Origin: Kwoniella bestiolae CBS 10118
Lineage: Eukaryota > Basidiomycota > Tremellomycetes > Tremellales > Cryptococcaceae
Assembly (NCBI RefSeq): GCF_000512585.2
Contig: NC_089248.1
Coordinates: forward strand, 1,488,001-1,552,000
Length of the DNA stretch: 64,000 nucleotides
Direction of reading: 5' to 3'
Shown here: positions 35,792-48,627 of the stretch, in pieces
Numbering within the stretch: the stretch's first letter is position 1
Layout: each line of letters opens with the position of its first letter
The notes under the pieces: model-generated
Told to the model about the DNA's origin: nothing
Database searches by the model: none
Seen by the model: only the letters and a program-made list of their open reading frames with translations
Program-made: the position numbers and the translations under genes

Positions 35792-38059
35792 ATGGCCGCT
35801 CCATTACCCAAATACGAAGAGAAATCACTTCACCCCCATCCCCTCGATCATGATCAAGAGCCCCTTGGTCTCGGTATGGGAGGGGACGAGAAGGGACCGG
35901 AACCGAACTTGCTCGATGCTACTGCCGTGGATGCCGAGAAGGAGTTCACGGAGGAGGAGAATAAGAGGTTGTTGAAGAGGATTGATTGGTACCTTATGCC
36001 TAGTGCGTCTTATTCCTGACCCAATCAATCATAAATATGTGGGATAAATGCTGATTGCAAGTTGTGTAGTTATGGCTATGACTTAGTATGTCCCTCGATC
36101 GGTCGATAGTTTGTACAAGAGGTAATCTTACTGATAGTATATCTCTAACAAAATAGTGGTATTCAATATGCCGATAAACAGTCGATCTCGAACTCTACTC
36201 TGTTCGGTATCGCCGCAGATACCAATCTTCATGGGTGAGTTTTTCTTCTCAACACTACCCTTGAAGTATGAGCTCATACGTGCTTGGGTTGGAATAGTCA
36301 ACAAACAGCTTGGTTGTCCACGATCTTCTACTTGGCCTACTTGGTCTTGTAAGTTCAAATTCAATTCTAAAATATAGAACTGGATCTAGGCTGATTCTCC
36401 TTCCGACCTTATATAGTGAGGGGCCCATGAACTATATCATGCAAAAGGTCCGACTCGGTCGATTTCTGTCTATCGCAGTGTTCATCTGGGGAGCCTTGGT
36501 CATGCTCATTGCTGTGTGTCATAATTGGGCGGGGTTGATGATTCTCCGAACGTTGATTGGTGGTTTTGAGTGAGTCATCCCTTTCTCTTGTCCTTTATCC
36601 CACCTGATTTGGTCTTAATCCTCAATCCCTGTATGATCCTTCCACACCCAAATGCTAATATGGGAAGACCCTACTGATATACCCAACTCTCCTCCAGATC
36701 ATGTATCTCCCCCGGTTTCCTAATGATAGTAGCCTCATGGTACAAACGAGAAGAGCATGGCATGCGCTCGATGATCTGGATGGCCCAGAACGGGTTCTTC
36801 GCAATTTTCACAGGACTAGTCACATACGGTATAGGAGTAGCCACCCAGAACAACGGTGGTATCGCCGCCTGGAGATCTATCAACCTCTTCCTTGGGGGAA
36901 TGACCTCTGCATGGGCTATTGTATTATTCTTCTTGCTTGGTACGCCGGACGAAGTGCGATGGTTGACCCCCGAACAGAAGAAGCAGGCTGTGGCGAGAAT
37001 AGTCTCGAATCAGAGTGGTGGTGGTGGTCAATCGGAGTGGAAGTGGTCTCAGGTCAGGGAGGCGTTCTTGGACCCACAGATCTATTGCTATTTCTTGATT
37101 TCGTTCTTGGCTGATGTACCTAATGGAGGGTATGGGATTTTTGGTGGGATTGTGACTAAGGTGGGTTGACTACTCCCGCTTCTCCTCCCTTTCTTTCCGT
37201 ACCACCTTGCTATCCCATAAATGAACAGGGATGGTCACTGATGTTATCTGCTCGTGACGAGTTAGTCCTTCGGATTCACCTCCCTCCAAGTCATCCTTCT
37301 AAACATGCCAGGAGGAGCCATGGGCGGTTCATTCAATGTTCTCTCAGGATTCCTCGCAACCAAATACAAAAACACCCGAACATACTACATGGCTTTTTCG
37401 ATGATTGCTGGATGTGCGGGTCTGCTTGTCGCCGCGCTGTTGCCGCAGGAACACGCTTATAGGTGGAAGAAGTGGGGTGGGCTTTTGACGATGAGTATTT
37501 ACTCGACGGCGGTGTTTATGGGTTGGAGTATGTTGCCTTCCAATGTTGCTGGTGAGTCCGGTTCTTCTCTGAACCAATCGTTCACGATCATAACTTATCG
37601 AGGATTACATCACCGAGTGATAGTGAAAATGCTAGAAACGTTACTGATGCTCTGATTCGTGGACAGGCCGAACCAAGAAATCAGTAGCTTCTACAATGTC
37701 TTTCGTAGGTTATTGCGCAGGTAACATCGTGGGATCTCAGCTGGTAAGTCTCCCTCCATCACGCTCACCCCTCATCCGCTGACAATAAAGGGAAATGTAC
37801 TGATCCCTTGGGTTCACAGTACCAAGCCAAAGACGCCCCCTTGTACAGACCAGGTCTCATAGCCAGTGCGATCTGTTTCGGCCTCACCTTCGTGGTCATC
37901 TTCATCCTCCGGTTCTACTACATCTGGGTAAACGCCAGGAGAGATAAGAAAGCTAGACAGTCGGGTTTATCTGCCGAAGAGATGGAAAGGCTCGGTAAGA
38001 TTAATGGGGAGAATGATTTGACGGATATCCAGAATCCTCATTTCAGATATACATATTAG
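35792..38059 (+). CDS. MFS permease, Dal5/ACS (anion:cation symporter) type
   Basis: Plasma-membrane transporter of the allantoate/nicotinate permease family. Exons: 35792-36002, 36070-36085 (16 nt), 36157-36234, 36298-36348, 36417-36569, 36698-37160, 37266-37551, 37667-37743, 37820-38059; 524 residues. A charged cytosolic N-terminus leads to the family entry motif RLLKRIDWYLMPIMAMTYGI, then QYADKQSISNSTLFGIAADT. Further hydrophobic helices include RFLSIAVFIWGALVMLIAVC, FAIFTGLVTYGIGVATQ and SMSFVGYCAGNIVGSQLYQA; twelve are expected. The loop LGTPDEVRWLTPEQKKQAV and the end DIQNPHFRYTY are typical of this subfamily. Substrates in the family are small organic anions. A substrate linked to beta-glucoside breakdown is only suggested by the divergent neighbour. 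Confidence 0.88.
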
Positions 38060-39277
38060 GAGCAAGGCAGGATTGGTCTCCTCAGACCAGTTTACGGAAG
38101 AACGGAAAACAATTTTTGAGCTGTAGATGGCATTTGGAGGTTTGATTTTTTTGGGTCGGGTAGATATGCTATGTACTTTGTTAGTATACGAGTAGCGACG
38201 TTGTTTTTGTCATTTTGGGTCCGAGTCGAACTCTGACTTGGGTTTGGTTTAGTTTCGGTGGAAGCTTTATCTGGCTGTTAGTAGAGTAGAGTGCGTCTTT
38301 ATATGCATACTCGAGTTCTTTGTTTCGGTAGAACTATCCATATCCAGTTGAAGAATGTAGTATCGTCTTGTTACCGTATTACACTATCTTACCATGACAT
38401 TTGGATACTCTGATCGTACAACACAAGTTCTCATCGCTTACTCTTACCCTCCTTTCGACGATTGATTGATTGGGATCGAACTATCTCCTCGGTGATTCGG
38501 GCGAGGCAGATCATATTCTGCACAGCATCGGAATCGTGCAGTGATGGCTATGGCTATGGCTATGAACCGAGTGATCAGAGAGAGGGTCAGTGCGTGATTA
38601 ATCGATTAGATGAATGATCGTCCGTGCGGATCAGATTACTCATCAGACGATTCCTTTCGAAGCAGGTTGATTGATTGATTGACTGGTGAAGCATCGTACG
38701 TCCGTATCAACCCGATACTTGGAGCATCAGCACCACATCGATAGATACGAGTATTCTTGTTTACATCTACATCGATAACGAGTAAACACAGTGTACAGAG
38801 TAAGATGCGGTTCCGGATGTGGAATAAGGAAATCACAAACTAACTCAGAGTTGTGCCTGAACTCTCCAAGCAAAGCATAAAGCACAAGCACAAGCAGACT
38901 AGTACGACCCGAACAAGAAAAGTGATGATGGCCGCCTGGACCTGCTTTCTGATCTGATCCCACGTTTTTCAGCCAGTCAAAGGATGAGGTTAACTTGATA
39001 TTACCCTGAGATGGGAAGAGTACGTAGAGTAACTAAGAGTAACGTGTTGAGGCGGCCACGCGAATCTCTCTCTCTCAACTCTCTTTTTTCGCGCTACTAG
39101 TAGATTTATACCCTGGAATGGTGAAATCCACCAACCACCACCACCATACACACCATACTTCACCATAGATAACTCAATCATCCAACCTTGTCTCTCTTTC
39201 TTCTTTTATTTCTTCAATCTCACCTTTCTACTCTCTTTTCATATCCATACATACCCCTCATACCCCCTCTCTTCAAG
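38060..39277. promoter_or_regulatory. Long upstream region of UGD1
   Basis: 1218 bases with the permease 3' UTR and the promoter of UDP-glucose dehydrogenase. It contains a triple GGCTAT repeat (about 38548-38566), a CT repeat (TCTCTCTCTC, about 39065-39078), and a strongly pyrimidine-rich leader from about 39186 to the ATG, as in strongly expressed genes of these yeasts. No gene seen on either strand. Confidence 0.45.
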
Positions 39278-41850
39278 ATGGCTCCTATCCAAGTCAAAAA
39301 GATCTGTTGTAGTGAGTCACTCATCCGCTCATACCTCCTCACCGTCAACCAGGGAGACGGTCCCATCATCTGCTGCGCTTCTCTATGATAACGAGTGTGA
39401 AGATAATTTACTGACATATCCTCATTTCTACTTCGCCTAACAGTCGGTGCTGGTTACGTCGGTAAGTCAGCTCTCTGTGCTTGATCGCTCTGCAGTTCAG
39501 ACCAAGCTGACCTCTTCCCATGATTAGGTGGTCCCACTTGTGCTGTCATGTACGCGACTTTCCCCATGATTCTACGCGTCGTATACAACGTGAACTGACG
39601 TGTTTCTTTCGTATGATTGCTAATACAGTGCTTTGAAATGGTGAGTAACGACCCTCCATGAAACTCACCCTACCCTTACATGCATTGCATCCCTTCCTCA
39701 TGTTATCCTTCCCAACTTCCTCCGAGACGAAACCTCCACGTCTTTACGTGGTGGTGAAATAACGTGTCTCCTCTCACACATATCTTGTCTCATAACAAGC
39801 ATACCTACATATCCTCCTCTTCTACCTCCTGCTCTGTCTACCTTTACTGCTCTACTATAGCATCCGCTAATCTGTGCATTGTTTCCGTATGCAGTCCTCA
39901 CATCCAAGTCACCATCGTCGATCTCAACCAACAGCGAATCGACGCTTGGAACTCTGATGAACTCCCCATCTACGAGCCAGGTCTCGATGAAGTCGTCAAG
40001 GCTGCCAGAGGAAAGAACTTGTTCTTCTCCACTGACGTTGACAAGGGAATCGAGGAGGCCGAGTTCGTGTCGTGATCGCGTATAACCTTATCGAAGAGAC
40101 GCGCAAAGCTGACGCGACTTGTTGGTGATCGATAGCCTCATCTTCGTCTCCGTTAACACCCCAACCAAGAAGTCTGGTATCGGTGCTGGTTTCGCCGCTG
40201 ACTTGAAGTGAGTAATATCTCTCTGCCTCATTTCGAGGAACATACTTATGCGTACACCTTAGATTCCTCCAACTTGCTACCCGACGAATTGCCGAGGTTG
40301 CCAAATCCTCCAAGATTGTTGTCGAGAAATCCACCGTTCCTTGTAGAACCGCTGAGTGAGTCTTTCTCTTTTCTCTTTCTCAGTCGGTCAGAATATAGCT
40401 GATTTCGGAGTAGTGCTATGCGAACTATCCTCGAAGCCAACTCCAAGCCCGGATGCCACTTCGACATTCTTTCCAACCCTGGTAAGTGATCTGCCCTCGA
40501 TGTCGTCCTGTGAACAAATTGCTAACGCCTTGTCTGCAGAGTTCTTGGCTGAAGGTACCGCCATTGAGGATCTTTTCGCTCCCGACAGAGTCTTGATCGG
40601 TTCTCTCCAAACTCAACAAGGTAAAGACGCCTGTGAAGCTCTTACCCAAGTTTACGCCAACTGGGTTCCAAGAGACCGAATCCTCACCGTCGGTCTTTGG
40701 TCTTCCGAGCTTTCCAAACTTGCCGCCAATGCCATGTTGGCCCAGAGAATCTCATCCGTCAACGCCCTTTCGGCCATCTGTGAAGCTACCGGTGCTAACA
40801 TCGATGAGGTCGCTTACGCCGTTGGTAAAGATACCAGAATGGGTTCTAAGTTCTTGAAGGCTTCAGTCGTAAGTACATCTGTTCTTTTGTCCCTTCGTCC
40901 AACTTTATGGGAAGGAACATTGCTGACCAAAAGGTGGATTCGTAGGGTTTCGGTGGTTCATGTTTCCAAAAAGATATCCTCAACTTGGTCTACCTTTCCG
41001 AATCCCTCCACTTACCTGAAGTTGCCAAGTACTGGAGAGCCGTCGTTGAGATGAATGAATACCAAAAATCTCGATTTGCCAACAAGGTCGTTGACACTTT
41101 GTTCAACACCATCACCGGAAAGAAGATTGCTATCCTCGGTTGGGCTTTCAAGAAGGACACTGGTGATAGTGAGTCAGGTTATTGACTTCATCATAGTCAA
41201 GTTTGTGCTGACATAGTGCATCTGTTCAGCCCGAGAATCTCCTGCTATCACTCTTGCCAACCACTTCTTGACTGAGAAGGCTAGAATCAACATCTACGAC
41301 CCTCAAGTAAGCAAGGACCAAATCTGGCTCGACTTGACTGAGTGAGTAGGACAGTTTTTAACGCTCAATTGGGACAGGGTGCTGATATCACGACGTTATA
41401 GCTACGGAGACATCCCCGCCGAACCCAGTAAGTATATGGGAACCGGTAACACTGCTTTGTGTAAAATTGCTGACTTCAATTGATCACGTACCCAGTCAAG
41501 CCCCACGTCACCATCTCTCAGACCGTTGAGGAGGCTTGTCACAACGCCGAGGCCATCGTCGTCTGTACCGAATGGGATGAGTTCAAGACCCTCGACTGGC
41601 AAAAGAGTGAGTCGATCATGACACTGATGTATCGAGTCTCATGCTGATATCCTCATCATCTGTTAGTCTACGACGACTGTCCTCGACCCGCTTTCGTCTT
41701 TGAGTGAGTGATTCATCAGCTATCCACAATACTCGTGAATCAACGCTGATACGATTGATGCAATATAGCGGTCGACTCATCCTCGACAGAAAAGCCCTTA
41801 CCGAGATCGGCTTCAAGGTCACCTCTATCGGTACCGGAGACAGATTATAA
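39278..41850 (+). CDS. UGD1: UDP-glucose 6-dehydrogenase
   Basis: Oxidises UDP-glucose to UDP-glucuronate with two NAD+. This is the precursor of UDP-xylose and, in capsulate Tremellales, of glucuronoxylomannan. Exons: 39278-39311, 39444-39461, 39528-39549, 39629-39640 (12 nt), 39895-40062, 40136-40207, 40263-40355, 40414-40481, 40540-40868, 40946-41168, 41230-41341, 41402-41427, 41496-41606, 41667-41703, 41769-41850; 468 residues. The NAD motif GAGYVGGPTCAVIALKCPHI is spread over exons 2-5, of which 2-4 are only 18, 22 and 12 nt. Other motifs: VTIVDLNQQRIDAWN, LPIYEPGLDEVV, FVSVNTPTK, SNPEFLAEGTAIEDL, the catalytic GFGGSCFQKD (C278) and GWAFKKDTGDTRESPA. The donor after exon 5 is the rarer GTTCGT. 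Length is normal. Confidence 0.95.
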
Positions 41851-42368
41851 GGTGGTTTTTGGTTTCTTGAAAGCTAAGATACCTTGCTTCTTGGATATGC
41901 TCGCTACCCATCATCAGATATTCCTCAAATGAATAAACAACATATATATCTTGCGTTACGCTCTTTTTTGGTCATCTCTTCTTGAAATAGACTTTCTCTT
42001 TACTCTTATATACTCCATCATGAATCATACATTGCGAATAGATTTGTGGTCGTCAGGCTGGCATTGTGTGGTGTGTGTTGTGTTATGAATAGCATACTTA
42101 ATGGGAGGGTGGGTGTGCTGAGTGGGGAAGTGTGATTGAGACTTGATTGTGATATGGTTTGTTTGATAGGCTGTCGACGCGAAGGTGGAGGTTGTTTACA
42201 GATAACAAAGTTGAGAGGTGCTGCTCGCCATTTCATCTTGATCTGCGATAGTTAGTCATACTTCAACGATCATTGTATATAGAAGCCAGAAGCAAGAGGA
42301 AGTCAACCTTATCAGCTTACAATACTCTAGTCCATCCTTCAACCATCACTTGAAAAGAAATCAAAACA
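41851..42368. promoter_or_regulatory. Tandem intergenic region, UGD1 to oxygenase gene
   Basis: 518 bases with the UGD1 3' UTR and the oxygenase promoter. GTGTG-rich around 42060-42130. No defined element or gene seen. Confidence 0.35.
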
Positions 42369-44331
42369 ATGGAAATATCCATAATCTCCCTTACGCCCTT
42401 CCTCATCGACCCCACCTCTGAAGAGTCTAAATCTGAATGCCGCAAGGCAGCGGAATCGTTGATCCTGACGGGAGCATTGATAGTGCGTGATGAGAGGACA
42501 CCCAAAGAAGCGAATGATAGGTTTTTGGATTTGTTTGAAGATTATTTTAATCAGAGTCAGGAGGAGCTGAGGAGGGATGAAAGGCCGGAGGTGGGGTATC
42601 AGGTTGTAAGTTCCTCTTCTATCAAGTCATCGTTTGGTCCGTCCTTCTACGTTAATACCATCTGGCCCAAAGCCGTGTGAGCGCAGAGGCAATGAGATGG
42701 ATCGGACAGAAACGCTAATGCTATATAACGAGTTAGGGAGTGACACTGGAAAATACCGAGAAGCCCAAATGCGCCTCGGACGAGAACTGCCAGAGTATAA
42801 TATCGTCGCTTGAGAAGGGTGAGAGGCCGGTGGATCTTGGTGGACATGGGGCTGATCCGAAATGCAGGTGGGTAAGCACCTTCATCGACATATAACACAA
42901 TTCCAGTGCATTCGACCAATGGATCTCGGACCCTGGGCCGAACAGGTTCGAAATACGTTGTTGCTGACCTTCGATGTTCATTGGGTGTAGGTTCTTCCAC
43001 CGCATGTCGGAGAAACCACCCTACACCTCGCATTTCCCCGTACTCGAGGCTCCTAATGTGATTCCTGAGAGGTTCGTAAATACGTGGGAAGATGGTGTGA
43101 ACGAGTGGGGAGGATTTATGAAACAGGCGTGAGACTTCAATCTCTTCTTGGAATAACCCAACGGTTAGTCAGAAATGAGCTGACGAGAGGGTTGATGATA
43201 GGGTCGAGGGGGTAGCTAAGATGGTAGCCTGTGGATTGGGGTCGGATGTAGATACTTTCACAGATGCTGGACGATATGGGTGAGTCTCATCTGGAAGTTT
43301 GACTTGATTCTTCGTCTGAGCTAATCTTGACCTACCTCTCGACAGATCACACCTCCTCGCTCCTACTGCTACGGATCTGGTCAAGTACGGGAAACTCAAC
43401 ACGTGTGTATAAGCCATAATCTGATATCTCGATACAGTATATCCGCTGACGATCAAGAGCAGGATATACGCAGGATTCCATACCGACTTGAACTTCTTGA
43501 CGATACATGGTCAATCTCGATATCCAGGGTGTGAGTTGGGTTTCTGGCTTGCCTGCCGAGCTCGTCAAGAAGATCGGATGCGCATCTGGGTACAGGAAGG
43601 GAAAGTCGCTGATGCCTCGTTGCCGTTGATAGTGCATATATGGGCGAGGAACTCGGGTAAGAAGATTCAAGTCAAGATACCGCCTGGGTGTCTGTTGGTG
43701 CAAGCTGGGAAACAGATTGAATGGTTGACTGGCGGTTTAATAAAAGGTGCGTCACATATTGTTATCCCTCTGCATGTCGATTTGGGTGTTTCCAGCTAAT
43801 AATCGAATGACTTTTTTGGTTCAGCTGGATATCACGAAGTAGTCTGTACACAGGCTACTTTAGATGTGAGCCTTTTTCCCTTCTAGGTTCAAGTGAATTC
43901 TATTCTCGCTGACGCCAAATGGTAATTCCAGACCGTCGAAAGAAGGAAAGAAGCCTTCCCCGATAGACCTCTAATCCGAATATCGTCAACCTTCGTGAGT
44001 CTATTTCTCATGTCTAATTGATCGTTTCAGTGACATGCCGTACATCGAGGCTATCACAGACGATAAGTGATTGACCAATCTTTGTCATTTGCAGTTTTGG
44101 CACCTCACCCCCGATTTCAACCTCACTCCCATTCCCACCTTGAAGAAGGAAGCAGAAAATCGATTTGGTAAGCAAGAAGAGTATGGTGAGATGTTGGTAG
44201 GCGATCAAGTAAGACGGTACGTGCCTGTCTGCATTTGGCTTGATACAGTACATTCCGAGCTAATCAACTTGGCCTCTTGCTTTTGGTGTTATAGAGAACT
44301 CGGGTTGATCGCATTGATGGTACCTTCATAA
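42369..44331 (+). CDS. 2-oxoglutarate/Fe(II) oxygenase, isopenicillin-N-synthase-like
   Basis: Predicted non-haem iron oxygenase of the IPNS-like fold. Exons: 42369-42605, 42737-42867, 42991-43128, 43202-43279, 43346-43402, 43463-43530, 43633-43746, 43825-43865, 43932-43994, 44095-44216, 44295-44331; 361 residues. The N-terminal DIOX_N-like part has ISLTPFLIDP and AAESLILTGALIVRDER. The iron-binding HxD is in FHTDLNFLTIHG, the distal His is probably in AGYHEVVCTQ, and RISSTFF supplies the RxS position used for 2-oxoglutarate. The segment VKIPPGCLLVQAGKQIEWLT is the conserved jelly-roll strand. The substrate is unknown; related fungal proteins occur both in primary metabolism and in secondary pathways, and no pathway cluster surrounds it here. 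The exon 6/7 junction uses donor GTGAGT at 43531 (two bases inside GTGTGAGT) to keep frame. Confidence 0.82.
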
Positions 44332-44969
44332 GCAAAGCCAAGGACCGCACGGTACGATGATGGTCAGAACGATCATACAGGCATGTCTCGGATCTTGCTT
44401 AGCTGAGACAGGACAAGACATATCTCAATGGATTTCAAGGGACGACCTACCTAGTCGGGTTTCAACTTCTAACGTACAGTATAATTATCATTTCGCCGCC
44501 GACTATTCATTCGTTCATCAGTTTCAACGCGACGGACTTTTACCAATTCCCATTCAGAAAATACAGGACGTTTCATCATTCCAATGCTTGTATGTATAGT
44601 ATTAGCACCATCGATCATCACTCGTACAACAGTACAGAATATACGCTACTAAAGCTGACTCGAGGGGTTGTGCCTGAAGACCGATCGATCGTCCTTACTA
44701 ACTTAGCGTAAGAATGAACGAACGCCTTGAACTGGAGATGTTGGCGGTGGATGAAACTGATACAGTGGTATTTCTGGGTGTTTGGATATCGACCATGGTC
44801 TGAGGATACTACGATGGAAGATGGCAATTTTGTGATACTGATAAGTTATGGTCTTCTATCATCTGACTAGCATGTCTATTTAGAAAACCAGATTGATACT
44901 CCGAAGGACCCACTCACCTACTTGCGCACTGAGCTTAGCCCAAGATTTGATTTAGTAAACTCCATCAAC
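44332..44969. promoter_or_regulatory. Tandem intergenic region
   Basis: 638 bases between the oxygenase stop and the start of the large unknown gene. Short frames here show no family text. No motif recognised. Confidence 0.35.
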
Positions 44970-47900
44970 ATGCCTACACCACCTTGCTCCAGCAGCAATT
45001 CAACACGCAACAAGCTCCCATCCTCTTCCCCCTCTTCAGCTCGACTCCGTCGTATCGCCCCCTCACCAGTAAAGATCCCAACCCTCAACCAAACCTCGCC
45101 CATAGGAACCCGCTTGCTCAACCCTGTAACCCACTCGGCTCTGAACGATCTGTCCAATACATACTCCCTCTCGTTCGCCTCGGACGGGAAGGAGTACGAG
45201 TTCGCCCCTTTGGAACTTATCATCCTCTCCTCGCCTGATACGCAGATCCGCACGTTATTCGAAGTGTTGGAATCGTCCAGGACGGTAGGTGGAAGAAGAC
45301 GGAGATCTGTAGAGGGGGATGGGAAATTGCCATTGATATTTGATTCGAGGGGGGAGTTTGGGAGATTGGCACTAGAGGCCAGAGCCAGGGATAGAGTTGA
45401 TGTGCCGTGTTCGCCTTGTGGGTCTGATTGGGGGTTTGACGAGGAGAGCGAAGGAAGTCCATCGAAGAGACGGAGATTGACAACGCAGAGGGGTGATGAT
45501 CTGGAACAAGTAATGGGGTTGATGAGGGAAGTAGAGTCCTTAACTCCCAGCCTGAACTTGAACCTCAAGCAGGATGTACCGTCGCCCATCTTGATAACGT
45601 TCAAAGAAGACATATTCACCGAGAAGGGGAGGAACAAGATTTGGCTAGATGCTCAGACAGAGGAAGAGGAATCTACTCCACGATACTCCACGGAGAGGAA
45701 CAATGGGCAGACGGTATCGGTGAATCCCGGTAGATTGGATAGAGAAGATAGTTCGGAGAGCTTCAATACCTTTGGACATGGCCTTGATCTACAACTACAA
45801 CTTCAACTTCAACCTCAAGCACAAGTGCAATCCCAAGAACTTGCTTCGTTGAGGGACGGGCTGGACGACGAACTGGATAATTGGAGTTTCACCTTATCAG
45901 CGTACGAGGACGACACCTACCCCGAAGCGGGAGGGATGAGGAAAGATAGTTTCTTCGCATTTGGCTCATCCAGTACAGTCGATTTGACATTGATCAGTAC
46001 CCCATCGACATTGGATATCTCTTTCGATACTACTCTAACTAGTACCAAAACAAAATCATCAAGCTACATCCCTCATGTTAACCTTTCACAAGATCAAAAT
46101 TACGACAACTCCCCTCTCTCAGATACTATCATTACCCCCCATCCTCCGCACACGTACATGAGCAAGAGCTGGCCTCCTGAATTGTTGGATGTGGAGGATG
46201 AGCTTGAAGATACGCCGACGCCTAAGAACGGGAGTTACGGATTTAGGAGTAGAGTCGTATCGAGCGATAAGAAATTACCTGCTTTGCCATTCCAAACCGG
46301 GTCCGACAACCATTCGGATCATTCAATCACACCTGCCGAGGAGAACAGGATACCTAGTAAGAAAGAGGAGAATGAAGGTGAAGCGGTGGAAGTGGCGCTC
46401 AAGGGTTTCGATAGGAATATGACTATCCAACTTTGGGTAGATCAGGTAGGCTATCCTCATCTTCCCTCCTGTCGATACCCCTTGTAGCTTTGTACTGACG
46501 TTTGTGTGTCCAATGTACCCAGGAAGGATGCCGTGAGAACCGGTCTTCACTACGATTCATCCGCTCAATTAAACCCTCAGTATTCCGCGAGCGCGAGGAG
46601 AAAGCTCTGAAAGAAGCTGCAGCATGGTGTGAGTCACCGACAAGACCGGAATGTTTCCAGCAATCTGGGTGTTGGGAGTTTGGGATGGACCCTAAAGAGC
46701 GGGATAGGTGGTTGTTCCATCATGCTGTGAGTGTACCCTTTTAGGTCACACGACCATCTCGAACACTTGCTTATGGTGAAGTACAGACTGAAGGATATAT
46801 GCTGATGCTCTTGTGAGGGCGGTCGCAGGCCTTGGAAGGTCTCCCGGTGCTACGAAGACTGACGATAAACGGCGACGACAAGTACGATTACCTCTCTCGA
46901 GGGGCCACCTTACAAATCAAAGAACCTGGGGTCTACTCCGTTTGCGGGGTGGAAGAGAGGGGGAAAGCAGAGTGGAAATTTGAGTATCTGGTTCAGAACA
47001 AGTTGTCGGCGAGTACGAAGGAACAAAGTACCAATGAGAGGGTAAGTACAGTACACGCTGTGTCTCATCCAAAGGATGGAGCCGCCTCATTGAGTTTAGC
47101 ACAACTGATTTGATGTCGTCTGATACGCTACAGATACTCGTCCCACTGGGATTATACGTCTCACCAAACTTCTTCAACCCCGATCGAGCGCTCAAGACCT
47201 CTCTGCTGAATTTGTTCAAGAAGACATTAGCAAGTAATATAATGAGCGAGAAAGTCAGACCACCACATATTGGCAAACCCCCTGTCCCGCCCGCTCCCAA
47301 CACCCCAACGGAAGAATGCGACAAGAGTGCCACGGCCAAGACTGAAATCCCAATGGCAAGCACGGTTGCTGCTAATAGGAAGCGATCCCAAACCCAAAGT
47401 CAAATTCAGATACAATCTCATCAATCAAGTACACCCTCGCATGGACATTCGAGATCTGTCAGTCGGACGATTGGAGCGATAGCCAAGGCAGTAGCAGGCA
47501 TGACCAACACGAGCACTACGCCAACCTCCCAGGTAAATCACGACACTTTCAAATCCCCTACACCGAACGGTATCAACAGTGGTCGACCAGGGTCAAGTGG
47601 GATCCACAAATTCGGGACTAAACCAGCTACCTTTGGTCGATCAACCCTTGGATCAAGGTCCAAAACGCCCACAAGCAGCACCACGATATTTGATCATGCC
47701 GACGGACCAGTCGAGGCGAGTGGTAACGGTAATAACGACGAGAAGAAGAAAAACAGGAAAAGATCGACCAGTCTGTTCTCCAGATCTAGACCTTTCACCC
47801 CGCCTGTGAATATTACGGAACTTCATCCTATCCCCGTTCTTTCAAACGCACAGCAGATGAAATCTTCTACTCCGCCTGCCACTGTTGCGGGCGGGGGATT

Positions 47901-48252
47901 ACTCGTACCGCTCGTTAATAATCATACGTCCATCTCCCTTCCTCTCCAACAGCCTACAAATATCGTTCAAAAAGGGATAAGGCAAAATAGGTTATCTCAC
48001 CCTCACCCTCATGCCCACCCTCAAGGTCATCCTTTCTTACATCCTTCTTCTTCTGGGGCCTACTCTCCTACATTGAATATGACCGTACAATCTCAAACGC
48101 TGTTGACGAGATCATCAAGTATAACATCCCGTTCGAAACCTATTGCGAAAAATCAACAGGATACGCTCGGGTCGTTGCCTATTAATTCTACCGCTAGAAG
48201 AGGGATACGGAAGAGACCTTCGACTGCTGAGCCCAGACTAGGGATGAGGTAA
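44970..48252 (+). CDS. Large protein of unknown function, Ser/Pro-rich
   Basis: Not recognised. Exons: 44970-46445, 46523-46726, 46829-47041, 47134-48252; 1003 residues. The frame is also open from 44922 (16 more residues); I chose MPTPPCSSSNSTRNK as the start because the preceding text is leader-like. Residues 1-490 are mostly low-complexity with acidic and Ser patches, a KRRR basic cluster (about 170) and a Gln/Leu repeat (LQLQLQLQPQAQVQSQ). Residues about 490-680, spread over exons 2-4, look folded: SIKPSVFREREEKALKEAAA, CWEFGMDPKERDRWLFHHA, PVLRRLTINGDDKYDYLS, GVYSVCGVEERGKAEWKFEY and LVPLGLYVSPNFFNPDRALK. The last 320 residues are Ser/Thr/His-rich and basic. No transmembrane helix or signal peptide. 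A role in polarity or chromatin cannot be told from sequence. Confidence 0.7.
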
Positions 48253-48627
48253 TCATATTAGGTGTGATATTGGGATGTACTGTACTTGATAATGTTGTAT
48301 GTATGCTTGTATGTGATAATATGCAGGATCTGAGTTACGCTGTGCAGTTCTCTCCTCAGCGATCCAATGAGATGGTCAAGCGTCATCCAGTTCGATAATA
48401 ATAATGCCTTGTTGGACAGTGGTCTGCACTGTGACAGATCAGGGGTCATAGGAAGTATCATGATACGGAGGTCCATCTTCTAGGTACACTACAACGTCTA
48501 TACAACTGCATAGTGCTCTACTTCCTTGTTCTGCTCCACTGTCGTTCTCTGTAAGAAATATATAGTCCAGCTCAAGATACTGGTGCTTATCGTCGCTTTC
48601 GTCGTTTCTATTCGACGAGAATCTAGA
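48253..48627. other. Convergent intergenic region
   Basis: 375 bases between the unknown gene and EAF7 stops. Contains TGTATGTATGCTTGTATGTG-like 3' UTR text near 48295-48315. No gene seen. Confidence 0.4.
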
